Shown piece after piece: positions 8,755-17,384 of a stretch of DNA of 64,000 nucleotides. How positions within the stretch are numbered: the stretch's first letter is position 1; every line of letters begins with the position of its first letter. The notes under the pieces are model-generated. The model saw only the letters and a list, made by a program, of their open reading frames with translations, searched no databases and had not been told where the DNA came from. Origin of the DNA: Sciscionella marina DSM 45152 (GTDB taxonomy: Bacteria; Actinomycetota; Actinomycetes; Mycobacteriales; Pseudonocardiaceae); assembly GCF_000379465.1 (NCBI RefSeq), contig NZ_KB905380.1, positions 124,001 to 188,000 of the forward strand. Reading direction: 5' to 3'. Position numbers and translations under genes: made by a program.

Positions 8755-8903
8755 GCCGCGGCCATCCCCTCGTATCGGCTTCCACAGGTCCACCGGTGAG
8801 CATGCCAGACCGGTTCCGTGCCGGTATTTCGCCCGTGTTGCGGCGCGGGAGAAGAATGGCATGCTGAGAGCAGCTGTCCGCCCTGTGGTTGGGAGCGCAA
8901 CCG

Positions 8904-9242
8904 ATGACTCACCATCCGGCCGTCACCGCCGTCGGCACCCTCGCACCGGCCATACTCGCGGAGGCCCACCAGCATCCCGCCCGGCGCGCGGCGCGCACCC
9001 TGGTCTCCGGGACCGCGCAACGCGCCACGCTCATCGCCCTGCTGGAGGGAGAGGAGCTGAACGAGCACGATTCGCCGATCGCCGCGACCCTCTATGTGGT
9101 GACCGGAACCGTACGGCTGCACACCCGTGAGGACGCCTGGGTCCTCGAGAACGGGCACCTCGCGGCCATCCCGCCGCAGCGGCACGGGCTCACCGCCCTC
9201 ACCGACGCCGCGGTGCTGCTCACCGTCGCACTGCACCAGTGA
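8904..9242 (+). CDS. Small cupin-domain protein
   Basis: A 112-residue single-domain protein with the pattern of a small beta-barrel cupin. A G-rich E-L-N-E-H-D-S-P-I-A turn is followed by LYVVTGTVRLHTRED and ENGHLAAIPPQRHGLTAL. The usual first-motif histidines are reduced: one His in NEHDSP and the second-motif HGL. Whether metal is bound is uncertain. The ATG at 8904 follows GGGAGCG; an in-frame start 15 bases upstream is less well placed. Divergent from the deaminase gene and convergent with the kinase-like gene. Function unknown. Confidence 0.75.
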   Translation: MTHHPAVTAVGTLAPAILAEAHQHPARRAARTLVSGTAQRATLIALLEGEELNEHDSPIAATLYVVTGTVRLHTREDAWVLENGHLAAIPPQRHGLTALTDAAVLLTVALHQ

Positions 9243-9252
9243 CCGAACCCGC

Positions 9253-9792
9253 TCAGCGCGCCGGTTCGGTGTCCAGCCACCGGGTCACGGAGTCCGCCAG
9301 TTCGGTGACCGGATCCCGGCTCTGGAGCCGGAACACCGGGCAGGGAACTCGAGCCAGCCACTGTTCGTGCCCGGCCAGATTGCGCCCGGCGAAACCGGGA
9401 TCGTCGTAGCCGCGTGCCCAGTCGAGGAACTCCCGGGAAGCCTTCGTGTCCGCGCCGCCGTACCGGATCGTTTCCCGTTCGGTCAGCCTGCGCATCCGGA
9501 TCTCCGGCGCCAGGGTCAGGAACACCACGGCGTCGAGCATCGGGATCAGCGAATCACCCCAGCCCATCAGGGATCCGGACAGGACCCAGGAGGCGCGCGG
9601 CAGAAAAACCGCCCGCATCAGCTCGACCCGCTCGGTTTCCGGGCGTTTCCGCGTGAACGGCGGATCCGTGGGAATCCAGAAGTAGTCGTCGGCATCGGCG
9701 TGCGGCACTTCCCAATCCGCTGCGAGCTCCCGGCCGAGGGTGGTGGTACCCGAACCGCTGGCGCCGGTGACGAGTACTCGGCGCGTGGTCAC
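9253..9792 (-). CDS. Small P-loop NTPase (adenylate-kinase-like)
   Basis: A 179-residue protein with an N-terminal Walker A (VTGASGSGTTTLGREL), an acidic DADDYFW segment and a lid-like RRLTERE/R-rich region. It resembles the family annotated as adenylate kinases or AAA-type kinases that modify small molecules; the substrate is unknown. The GTG start at 9792 is preceded by AGGGAC at good spacing. The gene ends ten bases from the cupin stop, in convergent arrangement. Confidence 0.8.
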   Translation of the reverse strand: MTTRRVLVTGASGSGTTTLGRELAADWEVPHADADDYFWIPTDPPFTRKRPETERVELMRAVFLPRASWVLSGSLMGWGDSLIPMLDAVVFLTLAPEIRMRRLTERETIRYGGADTKASREFLDWARGYDDPGFAGRNLAGHEQWLARVPCPVFRLQSRDPVTELADSVTRWLDTEPAR

Positions 9793-9874
9793 GTGCTGTC
9801 CCTCTCGGCTCGTCGAAGCGAATCTCCCGAAGGTGCACCCTAGCCTGTCCTGGCCCATCTGATAGACAACGGCC

Positions 9875-10576
9875 ATGCTCGACGTCGCCGCCCGGATCAC
9901 GGCCGTCTCCCCCGCACCGGAGGTCCCGGTCGTCGCGGCGACCGCCGCGATCGCGCTCGTGGTCGCCTGGCCGCGATCGCGTTGGCTGCAGATGATCAAC
10001 GTGCTCGGTACGCTCACGCACGAGTTCGGGCACGCCGCCCTCGCCGTGCTCAGTGGTGGCGGCGTGCAGCACATTCAGCTGACCGGCAGCAAGAGCGGCC
10101 ACACCCGGCATGTCCCGAGCGGCGGCTTCGCGCACGCCCTCACCGCCTTCGCCGGGTACTGCTTCCCGCCATTGCTCGGGCTCGGCGCCGCGCAACTGCT
10201 CGCCACCGGGCACGCGGCCTGGGCGCTCACCGGTGGCTTCGCGCTGTGCCTGCTCGTGCTGGCCGCCGCACAGGGCACCCGAACCGTGGTCACCGTGCTG
10301 CTCATCGGTGCGCTGTTCGCGATCGTGGTGTTGTTCGCCTGGTCCTGGCTCATCGTGGCGCTCGCCTATCTGGTTGCCTGGCTGCTGATCGCGACCGGCT
10401 TCGAGGGCGTGCTGATGGATGTGCTGGTGCCACGGATACTGTCCAGGGCCATGAAACGCGATGACGCGGACACGCTCGCCGGGCTCACCCGGGTTCCCGC
10501 GTTCGTCTGGGGACTCGCCTGGCTGGCGCTTGCGGGCTGGTGCACCTGGCAGGGCGCGATCCGGCTGTGGCCCTAG
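9875..10576 (+). CDS. M50B-like integral membrane metalloprotease
   Basis: A 233-residue polytopic membrane protein. The zinc motif HEFGH lies at residues about 50-54 (LTHEFGHAALAVLSGG), inside an early membrane segment as in site-2-type proteases of the M50B-like family. At least five hydrophobic segments follow (for example around 85-110, 115-130, 140-175 and 205-225). Such proteins are widespread in actinobacteria and their substrates are unknown. It runs convergent with the GH2 gene, only three bases separating the stops. Confidence 0.8.
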   Translation: MLDVAARITAVSPAPEVPVVAATAAIALVVAWPRSRWLQMINVLGTLTHEFGHAALAVLSGGGVQHIQLTGSKSGHTRHVPSGGFAHALTAFAGYCFPPLLGLGAAQLLATGHAAWALTGGFALCLLVLAAAQGTRTVVTVLLIGALFAIVVLFAWSWLIVALAYLVAWLLIATGFEGVLMDVLVPRILSRAMKRDDADTLAGLTRVPAFVWGLAWLALAGWCTWQGAIRLWP

Positions 10577-10579
10577 GGT

Positions 10580-12409
10580 TCAGGACTCCGGTCGTGGCGA
10601 TTTCACCGCCTCCGCCAGTTCCTCCTGCGGCGTGGACCGCGCCGCCCTGGTGTTGATCGCGCGCAGGGCCGCCGCGTCGAGTTTGGCCGAGCGGTCCGCG
10701 CGCAGCAGACCGTTCGTTTCCTGCTCGGTATCGGTGAACTGGGTGTAGCAGAACCCGGCCACCTCCGGGCTGTCCAGCAGAGCCTCGGTCAGTTCGCGGT
10801 AGCGGGCGAGGAATTCCTCGGGCGAGTCCACCGTGCCGTAGCCGAACCACTCTTCCCCCGCGTTCGGCACATAGCTGAGGCCGCCGTATTCGGTCAGCAT
10901 CACCGGCCGCCGAGTTCCCCCGATCTCCCCGAGATGCACCCGCCGCGGTCCCGGTTGTCCGTCCCGGAGCACGGATGCGACGGCCTCGGCGGTCCCGTAG
11001 CGTTCCCGCAGCGAGGCCCCGGAGGGCGCGTAATCGTGGATGCTCCAGATATCGCTTTTCGGGTGTTCCCAGCCATCGTTGGAGATCACCGGCCGGGTCG
11101 GGTCGAGCGATCTGGTCAGGTGGTACAGGGAAAGGGCATGCTCCCGCTGCGCCGGATCGCTCGCGATCGCGGGCACTCCCCAGCTCTCGTTCAACGCGAC
11201 CCAGGTGACGACGCACGGGTGACTGGCATCCCGGCGCACCACCTCCGACCACTCGCGGGTCGTCCGGACCACGGTCTCCTGGTCGAAGACGAACGCGCTC
11301 GGCATCTCGTCCCACACGAGCAGGCCCAGCCGGTCGCACCAGTACAGGAACCGCGGATCCTCCGTTTTCTGGTGGATCCGTACGCCGTTGAAACCGAGCG
11401 ATTTGATCAGTTCCACCTCACGGCGCAGCGCGTCCTCGCTCGGGGCGGCGAGATGGGATTCCGGCCAGTATCCCTGTTCCAGCACCATCCGCAGGAAATA
11501 CGGCCGCCCATTGAGCAGGAATCGCCGCTCGTCGACGCCCACATCGCGCAGCCCCGCGTAGCTGCCCGCTTCGTCGAGCACCCGCTGCCCCGCGCAGAGC
11601 GTCAGCTCCACGGTCAGCAGGGTCGGCCGCTCGGGTGTCCACAAGAGACGGTCCCGGTCCTCACCGATGCGTGCGGCACTCAGCACGATCGCGCGCTCGA
11701 CGGTGTCACCGGTGACGCCGTAGCTGTCCTCGGCGAGGGTCTCCCCTTCGAGGCTGACCCGCACCCGCAGATTCAGTGGTTCCCCGGTGTTCCCGGCGAT
11801 CCGGGCCCGCAGTCCGAGGCTGCCGCGCGCCGCGTCCGGGATCCAGTGCACCGACTCGATGTGCCGCTGCGCCACGGGTTCGAGCCAGACGGGCTGCCAG
11901 ATCCCGGTCGTACGGTGATACCAGATGCCCTGCGGATGCTTGCCCCAGTACTGTTTCCCGCGCGGCTGACTCGCATCCGCCGGCTGGTCCTCGGCACGCA
12001 CCACGAGCACGTGCTCCGCGGTGTCCTCGCGCAGTGCCGCGGTGATGTCGGCGCCGAACGGGGTGTGGCCGCCTTCGTGCTCGGCCACCAGCCGGCCGTC
12101 CACCCACACCGTGGCGCGGTAGTCCACGGCACCGAAATGCAGCAGCCACCGCCGGTCCGGTTCACCCTCGGGCAGGGTGAACCGCCTGCGGTACCAGACG
12201 ACCGGATGCGGGTCCCGGTCCCCGATGCCGCTGGCCGCGGACTCCGGCGGGAACGGAACGGTGATCCGCGCGGACAGCCCGCCGGTGCGCTCCTGCCAGC
12301 GCTCGTCCCGGCCACGATCGGCGTCGTCGTAATCGAACTCCCATTCCCCGCACAGATCGATCCACTGTTCCCGGGTCAGCTGCGGTCGCGGGTGCACTGT
12401 CGTCCTCAC
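10580..12409 (-). CDS. Glycoside hydrolase family 2 (beta-galactosidase/beta-glucuronidase type)
   Basis: A 609-residue exo-acting glycosidase. Order: N-terminal sugar-binding jelly roll (about 10-180), Ig-like domain (about 185-290), then a TIM barrel. The acid/base is Glu408 in VALNESWG and the nucleophile Glu507 in MLTEYGG. There is no signal peptide, so it works in the cytoplasm on an imported oligosaccharide. The GTG start at 12409 overlaps the LacI stop by four bases, making a regulator-enzyme operon. The sugar (galactoside, glucuronide or mannoside) cannot be assigned from the motifs seen. Confidence 0.9.
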   Translation of the reverse strand: MRTTVHPRPQLTREQWIDLCGEWEFDYDDADRGRDERWQERTGGLSARITVPFPPESAASGIGDRDPHPVVWYRRRFTLPEGEPDRRWLLHFGAVDYRATVWVDGRLVAEHEGGHTPFGADITAALREDTAEHVLVVRAEDQPADASQPRGKQYWGKHPQGIWYHRTTGIWQPVWLEPVAQRHIESVHWIPDAARGSLGLRARIAGNTGEPLNLRVRVSLEGETLAEDSYGVTGDTVERAIVLSAARIGEDRDRLLWTPERPTLLTVELTLCAGQRVLDEAGSYAGLRDVGVDERRFLLNGRPYFLRMVLEQGYWPESHLAAPSEDALRREVELIKSLGFNGVRIHQKTEDPRFLYWCDRLGLLVWDEMPSAFVFDQETVVRTTREWSEVVRRDASHPCVVTWVALNESWGVPAIASDPAQREHALSLYHLTRSLDPTRPVISNDGWEHPKSDIWSIHDYAPSGASLRERYGTAEAVASVLRDGQPGPRRVHLGEIGGTRRPVMLTEYGGLSYVPNAGEEWFGYGTVDSPEEFLARYRELTEALLDSPEVAGFCYTQFTDTEQETNGLLRADRSAKLDAAALRAINTRAARSTPQEELAEAVKSPRPES

Positions 12410-13419
12410 TCCTTGGTCCTGTTCGCCGAGGTGCTTTCCCTGATCACCAGTTCGTGCCCGGCCTGGGCGAGCACCGGTTGCCGTCCGGGTTCCGCGGTCT
12501 CGATGCGGTCCAGCAGCAGGGTGACCGCCAGCCGCGCGATCTGCGTCTTGTCCGGCGCCACGGTGGTCAGGCTCGGGGTCGCGTACCTGCCGTCCTCGAT
12601 GTCGTCGAAACCCACGATCGCCACGTCCCCGGGCACCCTGCGTCCCGAGGCCAGCAGCACCCGCTGAGCGCCGAGGGCGAGCAGATCGTTGAAGCAGAAC
12701 ACCGCATCCGGTGGTTCGGGCAGCGCGAGCAACCGGCGCATCACCTCCGCACCGGCGGCCCTGGTGAACCCCCCGGTGACCGGCATCAGTTCCGCCTCGG
12801 CCGGGATCCCGCGAGCCGCCAGCGCCTCGCGGTAGCCGATCACCCGCTGACGCCCCGTTTCCTGGTCGTCCACGCCGATCACGGCGATCCGGTTCCTGCC
12901 CAGCTCGAGCAGATGCGTGGTGGCCTCTCGGGCCGCGGCGACGTTGTCGATCACCACGTGATCGATGGCCTTGGCATAGTCCCGCTCACCGAGCAGGACC
13001 AACGGCACCCGCCCGGTCCGGGCGAGATCCGCGCGGCGTAACGCGAGCGGGCTGAGGATGACCCCGTCGATGAGGCTCGAACTGAATCCCTGCGCGATCG
13101 TGCTCTCCATTGCCCGGTCTCCCCCGGTGTCCTCGATCAGCACCGTGACCGAGCGTTGCTTCGCCTCGGCGATCACCGAGGAGGCGAGTTCGGAGAAGTA
13201 CGGGACGTTCAGATCGGGCACCGCGAAGGCGATGGTGCCGGTGCGCCCCTGCCGCAGATGCCGCGCGGAGAGGTTCGGCCGGTACCCGAGCTCTTCGATC
13301 ACCTGCTGCACCCGGCTGCGCGTGTCCGGCGCGACCCGCGGTGAACCGTTGACCACATTGGACACGGTCTTCACCGAGACGGCGGCCCGCTCGGCGACAT
13401 CCCTGAGCCTGACGTCCAT
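12406..13419 (-). CDS. LacI-family transcriptional regulator
   Basis: A 337-residue repressor. The LacI helix-turn-helix is at residues 4-25 (LRDVAERAAVSVKTVSNVVN) with the hinge helix ending YRPNLSARHLR. A periplasmic-binding-protein-like sensor domain follows (about 60-330). It heads the GH2 operon and very likely controls it. The ATG at 13419 follows AAGGGTGGC. Two CAACGTTG operators lie directly upstream, so autoregulation is expected. Confidence 0.92.
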   Translation of the reverse strand: MDVRLRDVAERAAVSVKTVSNVVNGSPRVAPDTRSRVQQVIEELGYRPNLSARHLRQGRTGTIAFAVPDLNVPYFSELASSVIAEAKQRSVTVLIEDTGGDRAMESTIAQGFSSSLIDGVILSPLALRRADLARTGRVPLVLLGERDYAKAIDHVVIDNVAAAREATTHLLELGRNRIAVIGVDDQETGRQRVIGYREALAARGIPAEAELMPVTGGFTRAAGAEVMRRLLALPEPPDAVFCFNDLLALGAQRVLLASGRRVPGDVAIVGFDDIEDGRYATPSLTTVAPDKTQIARLAVTLLLDRIETAEPGRQPVLAQAGHELVIRESTSANRTKE

Positions 13420-13443
13420 GCCACCCTTCGATTGCGCGCGGCG

Positions 13444-13457
13444 TTACAACGTTGAAC
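13444..13457. promoter_or_regulatory. LacI-type operator, proximal
   Basis: TTACAACGTTGAAC has a perfect CAACGTTG core with the central CG step diagnostic of LacI/PurR operators. It lies 25 bases upstream of the regulator start. Confidence 0.7.
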
Positions 13458-13510
13458 GTAGCTGAGCGCCGTCTGGCCGTCAAAGTATCGGCATCGCCTG
13501 GGACTGTTCG

Positions 13511-13524
13511 TTGCAACGTTGTAC
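13511..13524. promoter_or_regulatory. LacI-type operator, distal
   Basis: TTGCAACGTTGTAC shares the CAACGTTG core. Its centre is 67 bases from that of the proximal site. The paired sites could support looping or control of both the LacI operon and the upstream promoter. The remaining bases of the 13420-13682 gap show no gene. Confidence 0.7.
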
Positions 13525-13682
13525 TGCGAGCGGCGCCACCGTCGAATGGTTCGCTTTCTCCCTGTCCGGCAGCTCGGCGGCGGTCGTGTCCGAGACGCTG
13601 TTCGGTCCCTGCACACCACCGAGCGGAGCGGAGCCGACCGCGCGGGCTCGCGGAGTACCGCGGCGGCTGTGATCCGGCCGGA

Positions 13683-14399
13683 TCAGGCCGGACCCAACGA
13701 GGATCGCTGGCGGCCCTCCCCGGTGAAGTTCTCCGGACGCAGCCAGGCCTCGAATCGGTCCCGGATGCCCGGCCATTCACTGTCGATCATCGAGTACCAG
13801 GCGGTGTCCCGGTTGCGCCCCTTGACCACGACCGCCTGGCGGAAGGTGCCCTCGTAGGAGAATCCGAGCCGCTGCGCCGCGGCACGGGACGCGGCATTGA
13901 GCGCATCGCACTTCCATTCGAACCGCCGGTAACCCAGCTCCTCGAACACGTGCGCGGCGAGCAGGTACTGCGCCTCGGTCGCGGCACGATGCCGTTGCAG
14001 CAACGGGGAATAGTGCACGTGGCCGACTTCGATCACGCCGAACTCGGGCTGGATCCGCAACAGGCCCAGCACGCCGACCGCGCGCACCTCCGGCCGCTCG
14101 GTGGACACGATCGCGTAGAACCTCGGATCCTCGCCGTCCTGAACGCCCTCCACCCACCGCCGATAGTCGGCGAGGGTGCCGAACGGGCCGTAGGGCAGGT
14201 AGGTCCAGCTCTCCCCCGTCGTGTCGTGCCGATCCGCCTCGAACAGTTCCTCCGCATGCCGGGATGAGTCCAGCCGTTCCAGGCGGCAGTAGCGGCCCTT
14301 GAGGACCGGGGCGGACGGCGCGAGGCGCGGTGCCCAGCCGGAAAGGAGCTGCCCCACCGGCTGGCCGAGTTCGTTGTCAGGCATGCTCCCGATACTCAC
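13683..14399 (-). CDS. GNAT acetyltransferase (RimJ/RimL-like)
   Basis: A 238-residue protein of the Acetyltransf_3 type. The substrate region has RLERLDSSRHAEELFEAD. The acetyl-CoA region around HVHYSPLLQRHRAATEAQYLL stands where the Q/RxxGxG/A loop is expected, and NAASRAAAQRLGFSYEGTFR is the classic C-terminal N-x-x-S-x-x-x-x-x-x-x-x-G-F-x-x-E-G-x-F-R motif. It likely acetylates an amino group on a protein or small molecule. GTG at 14399 has GGAG upstream; ATG at 14384 (MPDNEL) is the alternative. Confidence 0.85.
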   Translation of the reverse strand: MSIGSMPDNELGQPVGQLLSGWAPRLAPSAPVLKGRYCRLERLDSSRHAEELFEADRHDTTGESWTYLPYGPFGTLADYRRWVEGVQDGEDPRFYAIVSTERPEVRAVGVLGLLRIQPEFGVIEVGHVHYSPLLQRHRAATEAQYLLAAHVFEELGYRRFEWKCDALNAASRAAAQRLGFSYEGTFRQAVVVKGRNRDTAWYSMIDSEWPGIRDRFEAWLRPENFTGEGRQRSSLGPA

Positions 14400-14444
14400 A
14401 CTCCGGAATGGCCGCCCCGAAGATCCATTCTCCGGGAAATCCGG

Positions 14445-14472
14445 AAGGCCATTGAGATCCCCAAGGCCATTG
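14445..14472. repeat. Short direct repeat
   Basis: AAGGCCATTG occurs at 14445-14454 and again at 14463-14472, in the gap between the GNAT start and the GH16 stop. No known element is recognised. Confidence 0.4.
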
Positions 14473-14474
14473 GC

Positions 14475-15311
14475 TCAGCTCACATGCACGTAGTCGACGA
14501 CCAGCTGTTGCGGGAACCGGGTGTTCGCGTCCGGATCTCCTGGCCAGTCACCGCCCACGGCCAGGTTCAGGATCAAGTAGAAGGGATGATCGAAGACCCA
14601 CCGGTTGCCGCCTGCGTCGGCCTTGGTTTTCGTGGCATAGACCTTGCCGTCCACGGAGAACTTGACCGCGTCCGGGGACCAGTCCGCCGCGAAGGTATGG
14701 AAATCGTCGGCGAACGCCTGACCGTTCGGCAGCGAGTAGGTGCTGGTGAGTCCCTTGTCCCCGGAGTACCCCGGGCCGTGCAGGGTGCCGTGCACCGAGC
14801 CGGGTTCGAAGCCCACGTTCTCCATCACGTCGATCTCGCCGCAGTTCGGCCAGCCCGCCGAACCGATGTCCTCGCCGAGCATCCAGAACGCGGGCCACAT
14901 TCCTTGCCCCCTCGGCAGTTTCATCCGCGCCTCGGCATGCCCGTATTTCATGGTGAACTTGCCCGCGGTGTTCAGCCGGGCCGAGGTGTACTGGCAGGCG
15001 CCGTACCAGCACTGGTATCCGCCCGGATTCTCCTTCTTGGCGGTGATCACCAGGTTCCCCTTGCCGTCCAGGGCCGCGTTGGCAGTGCCGGACGTGTACC
15101 ACTGCCGTTCGTGGTTGTCGACTCCGTCCCCGGTCTCGTTCTGCCACTTCGCACCGTCCGCGCCCGCCCCGGCCGGTCCGTCGAAGTCGTCGGTGAAGCC
15201 CGCCCGCGCCTGCTGGGCCGAGGGAGTCGCTTGCGCGATGGGCACCGTGATACCGGTAGCCGCCAACACGAGCGCTACCGCCAGTCCGTAGGTCCGTCGG
15301 CCGAATGACAT
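14475..15311 (-). CDS. Secreted glycoside hydrolase family 16 (endo-beta-1,3-glucanase type)
   Basis: A 278-residue extracellular enzyme. A Sec signal peptide covers about residues 1-29 (basic MSFGRRTYG, hydrophobic AVALVLAATGITVPI, then AQA). The GH16 catalytic signature GEIDVME places the nucleophile at Glu159 and the acid/base at Glu164; the surrounding WPAFWML and NCGEID are typical of laminarinases. No carbohydrate-binding module is attached. The ATG at 15311 has GAGGAG upstream. It likely digests fungal or plant beta-1,3-glucan outside the cell. Confidence 0.92.
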   Translation of the reverse strand: MSFGRRTYGLAVALVLAATGITVPIAQATPSAQQARAGFTDDFDGPAGAGADGAKWQNETGDGVDNHERQWYTSGTANAALDGKGNLVITAKKENPGGYQCWYGACQYTSARLNTAGKFTMKYGHAEARMKLPRGQGMWPAFWMLGEDIGSAGWPNCGEIDVMENVGFEPGSVHGTLHGPGYSGDKGLTSTYSLPNGQAFADDFHTFAADWSPDAVKFSVDGKVYATKTKADAGGNRWVFDHPFYLILNLAVGGDWPGDPDANTRFPQQLVVDYVHVS

Positions 15312-15466
15312 CGTTGTCTCCTCTCGCCACGGGGCACCCCGGTGATCCGGCATCCGGGTACTACGACGGTAGGGAATTCCGGCTCGTACGAGTCCCGCCA
15401 AAAGGTGTAAAGATTTCATGTTAAGTCGGCACGGAGCCCGTTTCCCGAGGGCGGTAATCTCCGGCT

Positions 15467-16429
15467 GTGCGTGCAGTGGTGATCGACTCGAACGGGCAGT
15501 TCCGGTTGATGCAGCGATCGGATCCGGTTCCGGGACCGGGGGAAGTCCTGCTGCGGATCAGGGCGGCCGGGCTGAATGCCGCCGATCTGCAGCAGGCGCG
15601 CGGGGACTATCCGGCGCCGCCCGGCTGGCCCGCCGATGTGCCCGGCCTCGAGGTGGCCGGTGCGGTCGAGGCGATCGGCGGCGCCGTCTCCGGGGTCGGC
15701 GTGGGAGACCGGGTGATGGCGCTGGTCGGCGGTGGCGGGCACGCCGAGCGGATCACCGTCCCCGCCGAACTGCTGCTCCCGGTTCCGCCCGCCCTGTCCT
15801 GGGTCGAGGCCGCGGGTTTCCCGGAGGCTTTCAGCATCGCCTGGGAGAGCCTGGTCGAGCTGGCCGAGGTGCGCGCGGGTGACCGGGTGCTGGTCACCGG
15901 AGCGGCCGGGGGCGCGGGAACCGCCATGGTGCAGGTCGCCGCGCAGTCCGGGGCGCACACCGTCGCGAGCGTGCGCCGCACCGAACTGCACGAGCGGATG
16001 CGGGCGCTCGCCCCGGACGGGACCCGGCTCGATGTCGTCACCCCGGGCGAGGAAGCGAAGCACGGCCCCTACGACGTGATCGTCGAACTCGTCGGCGGCC
16101 CGGACTGCCTGAACCGGGTCGAACTGCTGCGCCGCCGCGGCAGGATCGTCATCGTGGGTGTCCAGGCCGGGGCCACGGTCCCGCTGCGCATGTTCGACCT
16201 CATGCTCGCCCGCGGCCGGCTGATCGGGACGACCATCCGCGGCCGCGCCCCCGCCGAGAAAGCCGTTCTCGCCGCTACCATCCGGGAATCCGTCGTTCCG
16301 CTGCTCGCCCGGGAACGCCTCCGGATTCCGGTCGACACGACCTTTCCTCTCGGCGACCACGCGCACGCCTATGCCCGGCTCGGTGGTCCCGGGAAGTTCG
16401 GCAAGGTCATCCTCGTTGCAGATGAATAA
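15467..16429 (+). CDS. NADPH:quinone oxidoreductase-like MDR protein
   Basis: A 320-residue zinc-free medium-chain reductase. The N-terminal GroES-like fold (GPGEVLLRIRAAGLNAADL) is followed by a Rossmann segment TGAAGGAGTAMVQVA (about 146-160), in which the AAGGxG loop is typical of quinone reductases. No zinc-binding cysteine set is present. The GTG start at 15467 encodes MRAVVIDSNG. It is followed 33 bases on by a second quinone-reductase-like gene, and the two may be co-transcribed. Substrate unknown. Confidence 0.87.
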   Translation: MRAVVIDSNGQFRLMQRSDPVPGPGEVLLRIRAAGLNAADLQQARGDYPAPPGWPADVPGLEVAGAVEAIGGAVSGVGVGDRVMALVGGGGHAERITVPAELLLPVPPALSWVEAAGFPEAFSIAWESLVELAEVRAGDRVLVTGAAGGAGTAMVQVAAQSGAHTVASVRRTELHERMRALAPDGTRLDVVTPGEEAKHGPYDVIVELVGGPDCLNRVELLRRRGRIVIVGVQAGATVPLRMFDLMLARGRLIGTTIRGRAPAEKAVLAATIRESVVPLLARERLRIPVDTTFPLGDHAHAYARLGGPGKFGKVILVADE

Positions 16430-16462
16430 CCCGCATGACCATCGAATGAGATCGGAGCAACG

Positions 16463-17374
16463 ATGAAGGCAGTCCGTTTCAGCCGGTTCGGCGGTCCGGA
16501 GGTCCTGGAACTCACGGACCTCCCCGCCCCGCATCCCGGTCCCGGCCAGGTCCGGATCGCGGTGCACGCGGCAGGTGTCAACCCGCTCGACTGGAAACTG
16601 CGCACGGGCCTGATGGGTGGCGAGCTCCCGCAGACCCTGGGCTACGAGGCCGCGGGGGTCGTCGACGAGCTCGGTGCCGGTGTCACGGATGTGGCCGTCG
16701 GCGATCGGGTGTTCGGCCTGTCCGGCGAGGGACCGGCCCAGGCCGAGTTCGCGGTGCTGTCCCACTACGCCCCGATCCCGGCCGCGATCGAGTTTCCCAG
16801 TGCCGCCGCGCTGCCCTCCGCCGTCGAGACGGCCACCCGTACCCTCGACCAGCTCGGCGTCGCCGGCGGGACCACGCTGCTTATCAACGGCGCGTCCGGA
16901 AGCGTCGGCAGCGCCGCGGTCCAGCTCGCCGTGCTGCGCGGTGCGCGGGTGATCGGCACCGCGAGCCCGGCGAACCACGAGTACATCCGCTCCCTCGGGG
17001 CGGAACCCATTGCCTACGGCGAGGGCCTCCTCGAACGGGTTCGTGCGCTCGCCCCGGACGGTGTCGGTGCCGCGCTCGATGCGGCGGGAGGCGGTGTACT
17101 CCCGGAGCTCATCGAGCTCTCCGGTGGCGCGGACCGGGTCCTGACGATCGCCGATTTCCCTGGCGCGCAAGAACATGGGGTGCGGTTCAGTACCGGGGAA
17201 ACCGGCCGCGCGTTCCATGCCCTCACCGAGGTGGCTGCGCTGATCGAATCGGAGCGGTTCATCCCGTTCCCGGTCGCACGAACCTTCCCGCTCACCGAGG
17301 TCGCCGAGGCACACCGGTTCGGCGAGAACGGTCATCCGCGCGGGAAACTGGTGCTGGAGCCCGGATCCCGCTGA
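16463..17374 (+). CDS. NADP-dependent quinone reductase-like MDR protein
   Basis: A 303-residue member of the same superfamily but only distantly like the preceding gene. GPGQVRIAVHAAGVNPLDWKL and INGASGSVGSAAVQLAVL (about 140-157) mark the GroES and nucleotide-binding folds. It resembles the YogA/zeta-crystallin branch reducing quinones or enones with NADPH. Start: ATG with GGAGCAACG upstream. It runs convergent with the dehalogenase-like gene, ten bases apart. Confidence 0.87.
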   Translation: MKAVRFSRFGGPEVLELTDLPAPHPGPGQVRIAVHAAGVNPLDWKLRTGLMGGELPQTLGYEAAGVVDELGAGVTDVAVGDRVFGLSGEGPAQAEFAVLSHYAPIPAAIEFPSAAALPSAVETATRTLDQLGVAGGTTLLINGASGSVGSAAVQLAVLRGARVIGTASPANHEYIRSLGAEPIAYGEGLLERVRALAPDGVGAALDAAGGGVLPELIELSGGADRVLTIADFPGAQEHGVRFSTGETGRAFHALTEVAALIESERFIPFPVARTFPLTEVAEAHRFGENGHPRGKLVLEPGSR

Positions 17375-17384
17375 TGCGTACCGG

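Noticed and set aside
15416-17335. A 639-codon minus-strand open frame opposite the two quinone reductases
   Set aside because: Shadow frame; the opposite strand carries two complete MDR proteins.
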